Numbered from the stretch's first letter, positions 17,663-27,610 are shown. The stretch: DNA of 64,000 nt from Acidithiobacillus ferrianus (GCF_010378095.1 NZ_WNJL01000034.1:130239-194238), one strand, 5' to 3'. The notes: generated by a model from the sequence alone, not told the origin. Numbers and translations are program-made.

Positions 17663-18181
17663 TTACTCAACCACGTTGTATCTCTCAAATATACTGCTGA
17701 TTTCTGCGGCTGCCTTAACCATAAGTTGCTTAGTATTCTCTAGCGCTATAACTTGACCTATCGTCACGCGAGGGCTATGTTTGAGGAGCTCATTCCCTAG
17801 AATCTCTAGTCTTGCGCTTATCTCAGAATAATCAGAAGGGTTTTGGTACTTCTGAACAAGCAGCTTTATCCGATCTTGGGCTATATCATTGCCTAGTGAC
17901 TGGTTGTCTTCCACAAGCGTCATTGCGGAAGTTGTGTCGACGGTTTCGCCGTCCGTCAACGTATTCCACAATGATTTAACTCCAGCAGTCTCGTCCTTTA
18001 TAGAAATAGGGGTTTCGTCATGTATGTTGCTACTATCTTTACTACCCCAAGGATCTATTGTAAAAATTTTTCCAAGATAATTCCCACGATCTCGATGCTC
18101 TAATGAGCGTGTAGTCATGTGATCCCTATGTGCTTTTGATGCGTGGATGCCAGGAACTTGCACTGCAATCGAGGATAACAT
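17663..18181 (-). CDS. Unknown protein between TIGR04255-type and HNH genes
   Basis: A 172-residue protein I do not recognise. The N-terminal third is polar and probably flexible. Residues from about 100 onward are strongly helical (DRIKLLVQKYQNPSDYSEISARL, split by short turns, then a final amphipathic helix). There is no signal peptide or membrane segment. It is 40 bp downstream of the TIGR04255-type gene and 3 bp upstream of the HNH gene, so it is probably a partner or linker component of the same system. Confidence 0.7.
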   Translation of the reverse strand: MLSSIAVQVPGIHASKAHRDHMTTRSLEHRDRGNYLGKIFTIDPWGSKDSSNIHDETPISIKDETAGVKSLWNTLTDGETVDTTSAMTLVEDNQSLGNDIAQDRIKLLVQKYQNPSDYSEISARLEILGNELLKHSPRVTIGQVIALENTKQLMVKAAAEISSIFERYNVVE

Positions 18182-18221
18182 GTGTGACCTCCTATAAATA
18201 TTTCGGGGCTGCTAATATTAC

Positions 18222-18980
18222 CTATTGTGATAATTTTTCTTTAGCCTTTGTGCCCAAACATAAATCGAAGACAGTAAATGCCTGTGCGTGCATAATATCC
18301 AGCGCACCTTCAACATGATCAATCGGTAAATCTACTCTATACGTGTCTATGTCAATCATATAATCTGGGATCGGGTGATCTTCTGTGGTACCATCAGCAA
18401 AACGGATTCCATGCTGAAGAATAAGCCCACCGTCATTTTTAACGAGCTGAATTTTTCCAGCATACTCATTGACATTATTAAATTTTCCAGAAAGCAGTGG
18501 TGATACTAGCATTTCATTCAAAAAATCCTTTTTAAATCCCTCAGGTTCAGTTTTTATTGCGTTTACATAACGGAGACCTATCCGCGTTAGGAAATCCGCA
18601 TCCAGAGAGTCTTTGATAGAGTCAAACGCTTTAAGGAACCGCGCCTTAAAGTCAGAATAATTATGATATGCGTTCGCCTGAAAAACAATTGAACTCTGTT
18701 TCACAGAAAGAGTCCATTTCCTATTAGTGGTGGCGAATTCATGGGTAATTTTGGTGCTGGATTTTCCGGAGTTGACGCCCAGTTTTATTTCATTCTGCGC
18801 ATTTAAGATAGGATAGTCTCTTCTGAGTGATTTTACTATCTGAATTGGTGGATCTGGATTTGCAAATTCCAAAATTGTTGGGAAACGTATCTCACAAACG
18901 GCCGTCTGGACATAACCGCGTTTATAGCGCGATTCGTTCTCCATGTTTATCTCGATTAGATCATCAGCGTTCCATTTCAT
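18222..18980 (-). CDS. TIGR04255-like family protein
   Basis: A 252-residue soluble protein. Its start (AVCEIRFPTILEF..PPIQIVKSLRRDYP), its central RIGLRYVNAI and the later hydrophobic strand pattern match my memory of the sporadically distributed TIGR04255 family. Members are found in variable genome regions and have no known biochemical function. It leads the operon with the 172-residue and HNH genes. Low GC and isolated distribution point to horizontal transfer. The family assignment needs a profile search. Confidence 0.65.
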   Translation of the reverse strand: MKWNADDLIEINMENESRYKRGYVQTAVCEIRFPTILEFANPDPPIQIVKSLRRDYPILNAQNEIKLGVNSGKSSTKITHEFATTNRKWTLSVKQSSIVFQANAYHNYSDFKARFLKAFDSIKDSLDADFLTRIGLRYVNAIKTEPEGFKKDFLNEMLVSPLLSGKFNNVNEYAGKIQLVKNDGGLILQHGIRFADGTTEDHPIPDYMIDIDTYRVDLPIDHVEGALDIMHAQAFTVFDLCLGTKAKEKLSQ

Positions 18981-19251
18981 CGTCTATAGTCTTTGGTTGG
19001 TTGCAAGCCCGTTCCGGAAATGATTTGTGTAACGCCTATCACGTACCTCTGAGCATCCAGCGCCCTTTTCAGGCTTGGCGCGCTCGCGCGGTTAAGTTGC
19101 ACCTGGGCGCTTGAGCGTCTTGCCCTACTAGTCATCCTAACAGATGTCGCACGCTACTGGAATAAGAGGTCAGCCCCAAGCAGTAGCATTCCCTCTGTCC
19201 CATTCGATAATGTCCACTTTGGTGTGCTGGGAGAGGTATGACGACGGAGGA

Positions 19252-19701
19252 GTGCATCTCATAGCCTTCATCGACGACGACGCCCGTTTGCTCGACGCAT
19301 TGCTCCCGTCGAGATCGTCCTGACCTAGCTTATAGTCCCTGCGGATGGAGCTCAAGCGCCAAGGCCGCCCTGTGGCCCTGTACTCCGACAAGCACAGTAT
19401 CTTCAAGGTCAATCGTCCGGACTGGGAAGACGAACTGACCGAGTTCACTCGAGCCCTCAAGACCGTGTGCATTGCTCCGATTCACGCCAACAGTCCCCAA
19501 GCCAAGGGGCACGTCGAGCTCGGCAACCAGGCCCCGCAGGATTGCCTATTCATGGAATTACGTCTGCGTGGAATCCCCGACATTGATACAGGCAACGTCT
19601 TCCTGTCCACGTTCATTGCCGACGGCAACACCCGCATCGCCGTCGCAACCCACCCCCCAATGACGCCTATCGCCCGATCCTGGACTTGGGGGAGCCGATA
19701 G
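19252..19701 (+). pseudogene. Degenerate ISNCY-type transposase fragment
   Basis: Residual DDE transposase. LIAFIDDDARLL appears first (around 19261), then two in-frame stops (19321 and 19333), then GRPVALYSDKHSIFKVN and IHANSPQAKGHVELGNQ in the same frame. The final NDAYRPILDLGEPIARI segment has slipped into another frame near 19660. These motifs match integrase-core transposases of the ISNCY/IS1202 type. Deletion, stops and frameshift show that it is dead. The element's inverted repeats are not recognisable. Confidence 0.75.
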
Positions 19702-19775
19702 CCCGAATTCGCCAAGAGAGACGAAAAGATATTTCCAGGGGGAATCGTTCAGAAAACCGGGCTCGTCCAACAACC

Positions 19776-19814
19776 GGTTCAGATCGTGGCTCGCTTCGCG
19801 ATCACGATCTAACC
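19776..19814. repeat. Hairpin-forming inverted repeat downstream of transposase relic
   Basis: GGTTCAGATCGTG and CACGATCTAACC are complementary except for one extra C, with a 14-bp loop. It lies 75 bp after the transposase relic and just before the end of the convergent 72-residue gene. It may be part of an old insertion-sequence end or act as a transcription stop between the two. Confidence 0.4.
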
Positions 19815-19835
19815 TTAATCGTTAGGCATCGCAGG

Positions 19836-20054
19836 CTAGAATTCTACGGCGTACGTAATCGCGTCACTTTTCTTGAAAACCTCAAGCGCGAATGGTGTTG
19901 ACCATGTGTATAGGTCGTGGATTGAGTAGTCCTTGCCTGGAGTTGCGCCAGCTTCAATTAGCGAATGCTCCATGTTCTTGGCCATGATAAGAAGAAGATC
20001 TTCTAGGGTGCTGGGATCTGTTTTGCCGACTTGGCGAAGAAGTGGTGTAGTCAT
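19836..20054 (-). CDS. Small hypothetical protein, 72 residues
   Basis: A short soluble protein beginning MTTPLLRQVGKTDPSTLEDLLL. It starts at the ATG at 20054, which has an AAGGAG site eight bases upstream. The longer frame to 20156 lacks a good ribosome site. The composition is normal for a real protein (helical LLLIMAKNMEHSLIEAG, then an aromatic C-terminus ending in TYAVEF). I do not recognise a family. It sits alone in the island between IS debris and the 389-residue gene. Confidence 0.55.
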   Translation of the reverse strand: MTTPLLRQVGKTDPSTLEDLLLIMAKNMEHSLIEAGATPGKDYSIHDLYTWSTPFALEVFKKSDAITYAVEF

Positions 20055-20271
20055 AAGTGCTCCTTGATGGCTAACGTGAATACAACTGCGCCGGGTTAGC
20101 AGCATAACACCCGACGTTACCGTATAACATTTCTGGATCTCCTCGGCTACAACCATCCTACTTTTTTCGTTTTACACCAATCCACCCAAATTTGAATGTC
20201 CGCTCCCGCTGCTCTGCCGCCGTTGACGATCGGCGGTAGATGGCAGAATCTAGATGCCTTGATAAAGTGTA

Positions 20272-21441
20272 TTAAAGGGCGCTTAGTTTTTCTAGAAAAA
20301 ATAAGGGGTGTTCTCTAACCTTCCTTCTTGCAGGTATTAGTCTTTGTATTTCCGTTGTTAGGGCTCCAACACTGACTAATCCTAGTGAAACCAAACCAAT
20401 AAGTAAGTTTGGCAATGTGACGATTGAAGGGATTGCAATGGTTCCGATGGTGCCAGATCCAACTGCACCCCCGGCTTTCAAAATAGAGCCAATTCTTAGG
20501 CTTTCCCATGCCTCCGCTTCCTGCTCATGCAGTTGTGATAGGCCTTCTTTTAATGTTTTCAATGCTTCTATATAATCTTCAATATTAGCATATGCGTTGT
20601 TAGAAATTATATTTGTCTTTTTGCTTATGTATTTTTTTGTTTTATCGACGTGCGGAAGAATGTGCTTTCTGATTGCCAAAACCTCTTTCCATGATGCGTT
20701 TAATAATATTGACTCTAATTTTTCATTGTCAACAATCTCAGCGTTTATAGCAAAATCAATCATTGATGATTCTGGGTAGATGCATGAAGATTGGTTTTTT
20801 GCTAATTCAAGAACAATGCGTGAATTTATTCTATCAGTTGCAATCGGAGCTGCGTTAAGAGCTTGCGCTATTCTTATATCCTTTAGTGCTCTTCCAACAC
20901 GTAGGCGTGAGATCCAATTCCAGTCCTCATGCACATTTGGAATGTCAACAGGATCTTTATGGGGAATGGCATATTTTGATGTTTCTCCATTCATTGAAAA
21001 CTCAAGCCCTTGCACCACTGTATCTCTAATAGAAATCTCTGGTTTTAATTCTGATGCATCGATTGCTGCTGATTTAATTAGATCAAGATTTGATAGTGCA
21101 GAGCTGTAGCATAACCAATGTGTTCCTGGATCTATTGTTTTTACGTTCTTTGATTCAATTTTATTTATAATTTGACGACTTATGGCATTCTCTGCTCCAT
21201 CTAAATAATTATTGTAAAGTTCTTCATATCCTTGCACCCTCGGATAATGGCCTCTGGATTGCCAGTGTACTGTTGATGTTGAGAATTTTTCGATCACTTC
21301 ATCTGTATTTATGATGGCCTCATCTTTTATGTCTGAAATATATATTCGATCAAAAAACAAGGTGAGTCTTTTTAATACTTGCGCATTGCTTGGCTCGTCA
21401 CCAGTAATTATGTGAGCACTTGATCTGCGTGTTGTAGACAT
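20272..21441 (-). CDS. Unknown island protein with C-terminal hydrophobic hairpin
   Basis: A 389-residue protein from the ATG at 21441; an upstream in-frame ATG at 21576 would add only a non-conserved basic stretch. The first 310 residues are soluble and mixed alpha/beta. Residues around 325-370 (ILKAGGAVGSGTIG, IPSIVTLPNLLIGLVSLGLV) form two closely spaced hydrophobic segments near the C-terminus. Such an arrangement occurs in membrane-acting effectors, but no family is recognised. The gene is strongly AT-rich compared with the core, indicating transfer. It is not in an obvious operon. Confidence 0.65.
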   Translation of the reverse strand: MSTTRRSSAHIITGDEPSNAQVLKRLTLFFDRIYISDIKDEAIINTDEVIEKFSTSTVHWQSRGHYPRVQGYEELYNNYLDGAENAISRQIINKIESKNVKTIDPGTHWLCYSSALSNLDLIKSAAIDASELKPEISIRDTVVQGLEFSMNGETSKYAIPHKDPVDIPNVHEDWNWISRLRVGRALKDIRIAQALNAAPIATDRINSRIVLELAKNQSSCIYPESSMIDFAINAEIVDNEKLESILLNASWKEVLAIRKHILPHVDKTKKYISKKTNIISNNAYANIEDYIEALKTLKEGLSQLHEQEAEAWESLRIGSILKAGGAVGSGTIGTIAIPSIVTLPNLLIGLVSLGLVSVGALTTEIQRLIPARRKVREHPLFFLEKLSAL

Positions 21442-21576
21442 GAAAGCACCTTTTTTGGTAAATTGCGATCGGATTCTTGTTTTTCTTAAGCGTTTAATAA
21501 GGCTTCTATGTAGACAAAGAAATGGCGAATCTAATAATAAAACCAAATATCGTTGCGCCTTGTTAGTAGTTTTCAA

Positions 21577-22035
21577 TTAACGTATACGTACAAGATTATG
21601 CTATAATATGCCCTGATGCAAGCTTTTATGCAGCTGAGGGGGCGGTTGTACTTGTAGCACAACAAAGGCAAGTGGAATCCGGATGGCGAAGACGTCTAGT
21701 TATAACAATTGTTGAGTCAAGGAACTGCAAGGGTGTCAAGTTAACTGGACGATCATGAGGTCTAATTCCTTACCATGATGTGCAACTTTAATTGCGGACC
21801 CAGCAATTCGAATGACTGCAAACGCTGCCCAGCCGCCGTTCGTAATCACAGGTCTAATGTGTGATAGGCGGGCCTAGCTAAGGAATCTGATTCTCGTGCC
21901 CAGGCTGCTTGCCCAACCCTGCTTTGCACAAAACGGCACATGTTGAGAATGACCTAGGTCAACATGTCTGTCCCTATCGAATAATAGCAGGCACCGACCC
22001 AAAGCTGCCCTTCGGAGTGACCGCCAGGGTGAGCC
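21577..22035. other. Gene-free stretch with repeated motif
   Basis: About 460 bp with no credible gene. At the edge of the 389-residue gene lies a 10-bp perfect palindrome, ACGTATACGT (21580-21589), and a TATAAT-like box. At 21810-21828 there is one copy of the motif GAATGACYGCAAACGCTGC, which recurs at 22750-22768. The remainder looks like decayed sequence. Confidence 0.45.
21810..21828 (+). repeat. Short intergenic repeat, copy 1
   Basis: GAATGACTGCAAACGCTGC, identical at 18 of 19 positions to the copy at 22750-22768. Both lie in non-coding island sequence on either side of the 193-residue membrane protein gene. Confidence 0.6.
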
Positions 22036-22617
22036 CTAATTTGTTTTGTTTTTTTGGTAACCTAAAACAACAAAACTGAAATAAACTATGCTCGTAATGT
22101 GGGACAAAATACTTTCTGCTGTGACTGTAGATAGCACTTTCATATTATTTTCATGTAAATGACCTAGACAGCCGTTAGATGGTCTAATGCAGTAGTATAA
22201 ATATATGCTTTTACCAAAATTCTTTGGTACTCCAATGGTCGCGAAGACTTTAGATGATGAATATATTGAATCAATCAAATTCATATTAAAAATAATATGA
22301 TACATGGCGGCGTAGCTACCTATCAACGATGCAACAATAAGCATGTAAACAAACAGTATTCCAGCTAAATCAAGAAAAAAACGTTTCGATTTTCTTACAA
22401 ACACACTTATTGAAATAGAGTAAACAAGCACAGAAACAAAAACCAACGCACTATATATAAAATAATGTTTGTTTATGAACTCCAAGATGTAAAAATTTTT
22501 CATTGAGAGAAAGGGGATAATGATGCTTACAAATTCCCAGATAAGCGTTAAAAAAAAGAAAATAAAAATCGTGACGTTAGCGGTACTTATAGATTCATTT
22601 TGCGTGTTTTTTGCCAT
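22036..22617 (-). CDS. Small integral membrane protein of the island
   Basis: A 193-residue protein with four predicted membrane helices, at about residues 14-37, 50-73, 82-108 and 165-188. A longer polar loop between helices 3 and 4 contains two cysteines (YYCIRPSNGCLGHL). Very AT-rich coding sequence contrasts with flanking core genes. No family is recognised. Membrane proteins of this size in variable islands are often effectors or immunity proteins, but nothing here proves that. It is flanked on both sides by copies of a short repeat. Confidence 0.65.
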   Translation of the reverse strand: MAKNTQNESISTANVTIFIFFFLTLIWEFVSIIIPFLSMKNFYILEFINKHYFIYSALVFVSVLVYSISISVFVRKSKRFFLDLAGILFVYMLIVASLIGSYAAMYHIIFNMNLIDSIYSSSKVFATIGVPKNFGKSIYLYYCIRPSNGCLGHLHENNMKVLSTVTAESILSHITSIVYFSFVVLGYQKNKTN

Positions 22618-22749
22618 TTTTATTGCTTCCTAGACGAAAAGAAACTTACATAACGAGTATTCGAAACAACCTACTGTGCCCCTTCTCCCTATGGGTGCTG
22701 TCCCGAACGGCCGTTCCTGGCCGATATTACCTGTTCCCAACCTCGATGG

Positions 22750-22768
22750 GAATGACCGCAAACGCTGC
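22750..22768 (+). repeat. Short intergenic repeat, copy 2
   Basis: GAATGACCGCAAACGCTGC, one mismatch from copy 1 at 21810-21828. A truncated form, CGAATGACCGCAAC, is found on the opposite strand at 16791-16804. Confidence 0.6.
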
Positions 22769-22842
22769 ATCACCGACCATTCCACTGCGCCCACATCACG
22801 CCGCTTGGTGCTCCAGAGCAAACACCTCTCTCTATCCAAAAG

Positions 22843-25800
22843 CTATTGGTTCACTGCGGTGATCGCGTCCTCGATGACATCGGACACCTGATCCACCTCG
22901 TCCCTTTCGGCTGACACAGCCTTCCAAGTACGTTTCTCTACAAGGCTCGGAGCACGGTCTAGTGCCCCGAGCGGTTCAATTCCCATAGCCGAGAGGCATT
23001 CGATAAGCTCCCCGAACACATCCTCTTTCTGGAGCGTCCAGGTCGACGCGAAACAACGCCAGAAAGTCCAGCCAGCACGCTCAAGCACGCGCTGACGGTT
23101 CATATCCTGCTGCCACCGGTCTGGGCCGTGGTATTCATCACCATCACACTCGACAGCAAGTCGCGTGTCGCCTGTGCCCTCAACGACCATATCGATTCGA
23201 TATGCCCCGGACTTAACCTGTGGGATCACTCGGTAGCCGGCCTTTGTCAGGTGGGTGTATACGTCCCGTTCGAAGCCGGACTCGCACAAGTCAAGCAGGC
23301 GTGCAGCACCCTCGCTGTCTGCGACTAGAGGCTTATCAAAATGGCTCAGAAGCGTAAGCCGCAGATCCTTGTCAGACAGGTGTGACCCGGCAACCGATCG
23401 CACCAAGTACATCCGGTCACGCGCCCGGCTAGCTGCAACGTTGAAACGCTGCTCGAACATATTCCCGGAAACCGCCTTAGACCTGCTGGGATCAACCACC
23501 ATCGAGAGGAATATAATGTCGCGCTCGCTGCCTTGGAAAGTTCGGGCGTCGCCACACTCAAATTTCCGATGGATCAACTCAGTAGCCGGGCATCGCATCC
23601 GCACCACGCTGTCGATATGCTTGGCCTGCTCCATTCCGAGGAGGGAGACCACCCCCAAGGTACGACTAGCGTACTGTTCATCCTTGAGAATGGCGGCAAT
23701 CTCTTCAGCGATGACATCGGCTTCCTGCGCATTGCAGTCGTGCCGATCACGCAGCCCACCCTCGACGTAGATATCCACAAGTGGCGGGTCGATGCGCTCG
23801 GAAGCCTTGGGGATACGCAGGGGCTGAATGCCGTTTTTGTAGAAGGTCGAGTTCGAGTAGGCGATGATTGGCGGCACGCAACGGAAATGCTCGCAAAGCA
23901 TCACCTGTTCGGCCGCAAACACCCGCGCCGCAAGCTCATAGAGCGACTTCTCCGGAGTCATTTCGATGCCATACGGCTGCCCTCCGAGGAAGCGGTGCTT
24001 CAGTTCGTCGATCCGCTGGCTCGATACGAACCCTGCATCTGGCGATACCTGCTTGTCATCACCGACCACCAATATTTTTTTTCCGCGAACGATGGCCGGT
24101 AATGCCCAAAGGTTCGACTGACTGGCTTCATCTACGATAACCAGGTCGAAGACCCCAATGTCCGGCGGCATGGACTCGGAGATCTTTGCATGGCTCATGA
24201 TCCAGCAAGGAACCGCACCGGCAGCATCCAGCATGGACTCACGGGCATCGCGGCGGTAGCGGACGGCATTCGGCCCCGTGCCCATACCGATTTTCCGGAT
24301 GGCGGTCGCATAACCAGCCAATGCCTGAAGCACTTTGGGTGTGGAATTGCGTTTGGTCTCGAGCCAAGCAGCTTTGGAAACCATGTCCTTATAGAGCTTG
24401 GATAGTCCACCTTCCAGATTCCTTCTCCGGCCAGCCAACGCCTTCAGCTCATCACGCGCCTCGATGCTGCCCAGATGCGACTTCATCCGTGCCCAGTTCC
24501 ATGCCTGACGCCATGAGGCCGGAAAGACCGCGTCTTCGCCTGTGCTGGCAATCGGAATGGTGCGAACCCGGGCAGCTAGCTTGGTTGCACCGGCTCTCTC
24601 CATACGCGCGGCGCTGTCGCGAATGTAGGTTACCTCGGCGGACAGTCCAGCAATTCGGCGCAGTTCCATAACGAGCTCGGTGAACCGGCTGGCCATACGG
24701 CTCGCCTCCAGGCTGGGGTTGCCCAGATCCTGGTCTACGAACGTACGGAGATCCTCGGATACCGGCCCGGTCTTACCCGCCAGCTTTTCCTGTAACGTGC
24801 TCAGCCTAGTGGCTGCGCCAGACAGATCCGACCGGGTCAGGTGGCTAAGGAGCTGCTTTCGAACGCCGCGCAGTTCAGAGGAGCCACCGCACAACTCAGC
24901 GGTGGGAACGTGCTCGAAAACGGCCTCAGCCTTTCCTGGGAGGATATCATCGTAGAACCTCGCAAGAGGTGTGTGCCTTTCTGGCCGCCACGGCAACGAG
25001 CTCAATTTCGCGCAGGGACTCGACGCCGCCGCTGAGCCTCGGCACCGAAAGCGCGTCGGCGAACTGATTCCAGCGCGCGAGGAATGAGGTAACCCGGCCA
25101 TGCAGGGCGACGTATCGCTGAATGTGCTCCCAATCACCATTACCGTTCGGAGTCAGGCCAGCAACCCGGATTGAGGACAGCAGGCTCTTGGTGTCACCGG
25201 CACCGAAGGAAAGCAACCCAAATGGCTTGCCGGTTTCTGCCGCGCGCGCAATGGCCTCGAGCACCTTGGGGCTGGTGAGCCCCTCGCTCGGGAAGTTCAC
25301 CGGCTTGATCAGGAACTTAGCCCGGGCTTGAACCAGATGGTCCACGTCGGCGAACAGCATCTCCAGAGCTTGCCGCTCCGATGCGAAGGACGAAACACGG
25401 CACCGCACTCGCAGTTCCGTGGGCCAATCGCCGTCGAAGGCATCGAGCTCCACCACGAGTGCCAATGCCTCATCAACGCTGGCGAGCAACTCGCGGGCGG
25501 ACTGCAGCACCTCTGCGGTCAAACCCTTCAGCGGAAGAAGCTGTCCGTTCTTTACTTGGCTGTCGAGCTTCTTCATCTGGCTGAGCACGTTGTGCAACTC
25601 GGCGATATCTGCTGGGTTGGGCAAGTCGTCAGCGGAAGGGATCGATGCCGACGCGTAGATCAAGTCCGCACCCAGCTTACGGCGGTATTCGCGCAGCGTG
25701 CCGGCTTCATTTTCCGAGAAGGGCGGGGCCTGCCCGGGCGAGAGCGAGAGCACGTCATCGAACCAGGCGTAATCGTCCTGACCGCGCACGACCAGCTCCG

Positions 25801-26497
25801 CCAAATTCTGCGCGCGCATCGGCGCGCCGTCGACCTTGATCTCCGAAAGCTGATCGATGGCGATCTCGTCTACCCGCCGGTCGATGGTCGACAGCTCAGA
25901 ATGCGTACGATCGATAGCCTGCTGGAGGATGCTGATTTGCTCCCGCATCTCTTCCGGGTTGATCTGGGACACCTGATGCTGGATGGCCTCGATGGAGCCC
26001 TGAAATTGGCGCATGCCCTCCCGGTCGCTGGTAAGCAGGGCCACTGTCAGATCCCGCACCTCCTCGGGGATTTTTGACTGCAGCACCTCGAGCGCAGGCT
26101 CGCCTCGCGATGTGACCAGTACCCTGCGGCCGGTGGCAAGGTAGTGGCAGATGATGTTGGCGATTGTGTGGGTTTTGCCGGTGCCAGGCGGCCCCTGCAC
26201 AGTTACACCGGCGGCACGCTCAAGCCGCTGGACGATGGTGACCTGTTCGCTGTTGTAGGGCAGCGGGAAATACAGCTCCTGCGGCTTGCCGCCCCCCTCG
26301 TAGTTGCCCCTGCTAGAGATGCCACGGAAGTTCACCGCCTCGTACTCAACCGGTTTGTCCGATGGAGGGGAAACCAGTGCCAGCGGCCCGACCGGGATAT
26401 CGCACCCGTTCGCGAGTTGATCCTGCAGCCGTTTCAGGTCTTCGATAAGATAGTTGTTCGCGCGAGGCCGCGAGAATAATACCCAGGTGTCGGTCAC
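22843..26497 (-). pseudogene. Broken SF1 helicase with C-terminal DUF559-like nuclease domain
   Basis: Two frames together encode one large COG1112-type helicase. The 5' part (26497 down to 24947) has Walker A GPPGTGKT. The 3' part has the Walker B-like VFDLVIVDEASQSN, VGDDKQVSP, the HFRC segment and motif VI FNVAASRARDRMYLV. It ends in a nuclease-like domain (YRIDMVV...LAVECDGDEYHG). The frames join at RKAHT/PLARFYDD, implying loss of one base in the GT-rich tract around 24966-24975. The reading frame also begins abruptly at the IS5 element, and the expected long N-terminal region is absent. The gene is therefore both frameshifted and truncated. Intact relatives are often defence-associated. 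Confidence 0.85.
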
Positions 26498-26498
26498 G

Positions 26499-27452
26499 AC
26501 TAAGAGCTTATCCTTAAATAATCATGTATTCTTTACTCCCGTGCGCAAGCGCGCGTGACATGACGGGAGGGCGAGATGGGGAAAGCACGGGTTGAGGCAT
26601 GGGAAGTCTCCGAGGAGTTCTGGAAACGCGTGGCTCCGCTGATTCCGCAGCGAGCGCCACGGCCGGTGCAGCGCGAGTATGTGCGCAAGCCCGGCGGCGG
26701 GCGCAAGCCGAAGGATTCGAGGTTGGTATTCGAAGCGATCGTGTATGTACTGCGCACGGGATGTCAGTGGAAGGCCCTGCCGCGCGAACGCTTCGGCAGC
26801 GCGAGCGCGGTTCACAAGCGGTTTCTGGAGTGGGAGCGCGGCGGATTCTTCCTGGCGCTGTGGCAGGCGGGCTTGGCCGAATACGACGATCTGGAAGGCA
26901 TTGCCTGGCGCTGGCAGAGCGTCGATGGGGCGATGATGAAAGCCCCGCTGGCGCAGGAAGCCACGGGTCCGAACCCGACGGATCGGGGAAAAAAATGGCA
27001 GCAAGCGTCACCTGCTGGTCGACGGGCGTGGCGTCCCGTTGTCGCTCATCGTGACCGGGGCCAACCGGCATGACGTCTCGCAACTGGAAGCGGTGCTTGA
27101 TGCGATCAGGGTCAAGCGGCCGACACCGCCTCAGCGCCGCCACAAACACCTGTGTGCCGATGCAGGTTACACCGGTGCCTCGGCATTGCAGACCATCGAA
27201 GCCCACGGATATATTCCCCATGTCAAAAGCCGCGGCCAAGAAGTCACCGAGATCCGACTTCTCCCCCACAAGCGCGCCAGGAGATGGATCGTCGAGGTCG
27301 CGCACAGTTGGTTCAATCGCTTCCGCAAGCTGCTGGTGCGCTACGAGAAGCTCGAACGAAGTTTCCTGGCCCTCAATCATCTGGCCGCCGCCATCATTGC
27401 GTTTAGAAAAGTGCCGCTCGATATCAACATTATTTACGGATAAGTTCTTAGT
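26499..27452 (+). mobile_element. IS5-family insertion sequence (IS427-like)
   Basis: Ends are imperfect 22-bp inverted repeats, 26501-26522 and 27429-27450, matching at 20 positions (inner part CTTATCC-TAAATAAT). A TA dinucleotide at each border is consistent with a short duplicated target, as in IS5 relatives. The element carries one transposase in two overlapping frames. It has inserted at the 5' end of the helicase-nuclease relic and lies 200 bp from tRNA-Arg. Confidence 0.88.
26576..27443 (+). CDS. IS5-family transposase, two frames joined by frameshift
   Basis: The first frame (26576-27073) carries the N-terminal domain (VSEEFWKRVAPLIP, GGGRKPKDSRLVFEAIVYVLRTGCQW) and the first acidic residue in SVDGAMMKAP. 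The second frame (to 27443) carries TGANRHDV, CADAGYTG and the C-terminal WFNRFRKLLVRYEKLERSF signature. Continuity requires a shift at the seven-A run 26989-26995, where dropping one A gives GKNGSKRHLLVDGRG. Such slippery A-runs are typical of programmed frameshifting in this IS group. It could therefore be functional rather than mutated. Confidence 0.88.
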
Positions 27453-27565
27453 CGCCATCGTGGGCACTGACCGCGTATTCACGTTGAGGAAGTCCCCGGC
27501 CTACCGATTGGCGAAAGACTGCGCGATGACATCCCAGAAGCGCACCGACTGGCCGGGATCAGCCC

Positions 27566-27607
27566 GGCTAACCCGTTTTTCTCTCTGAGGTTAGCCCTGG
27601 GTTAGCC
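27566..27607. repeat. Inverted/direct repeat cluster downstream of tRNA-Arg
   Basis: GGCTAACCC (27566-27574) is complementary to GGGTTAGCC (27599-27607), and a third related copy, GGTTAGCC, lies at 27589-27596. Arms can be extended to 11 of 12 bp. It is between the IS5 element and the tRNA terminator, where an old attachment or recombination site might be expected. Confidence 0.45.
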
Positions 27608-27610
27608 CGG

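Noticed and set aside
26514..27482. 322-codon minus-strand frame across the IS5 element
   Set aside because: It is the antisense of the transposase and ends inside the element's inverted repeat. I checked it as a possible N-terminus of the helicase and it does not match.
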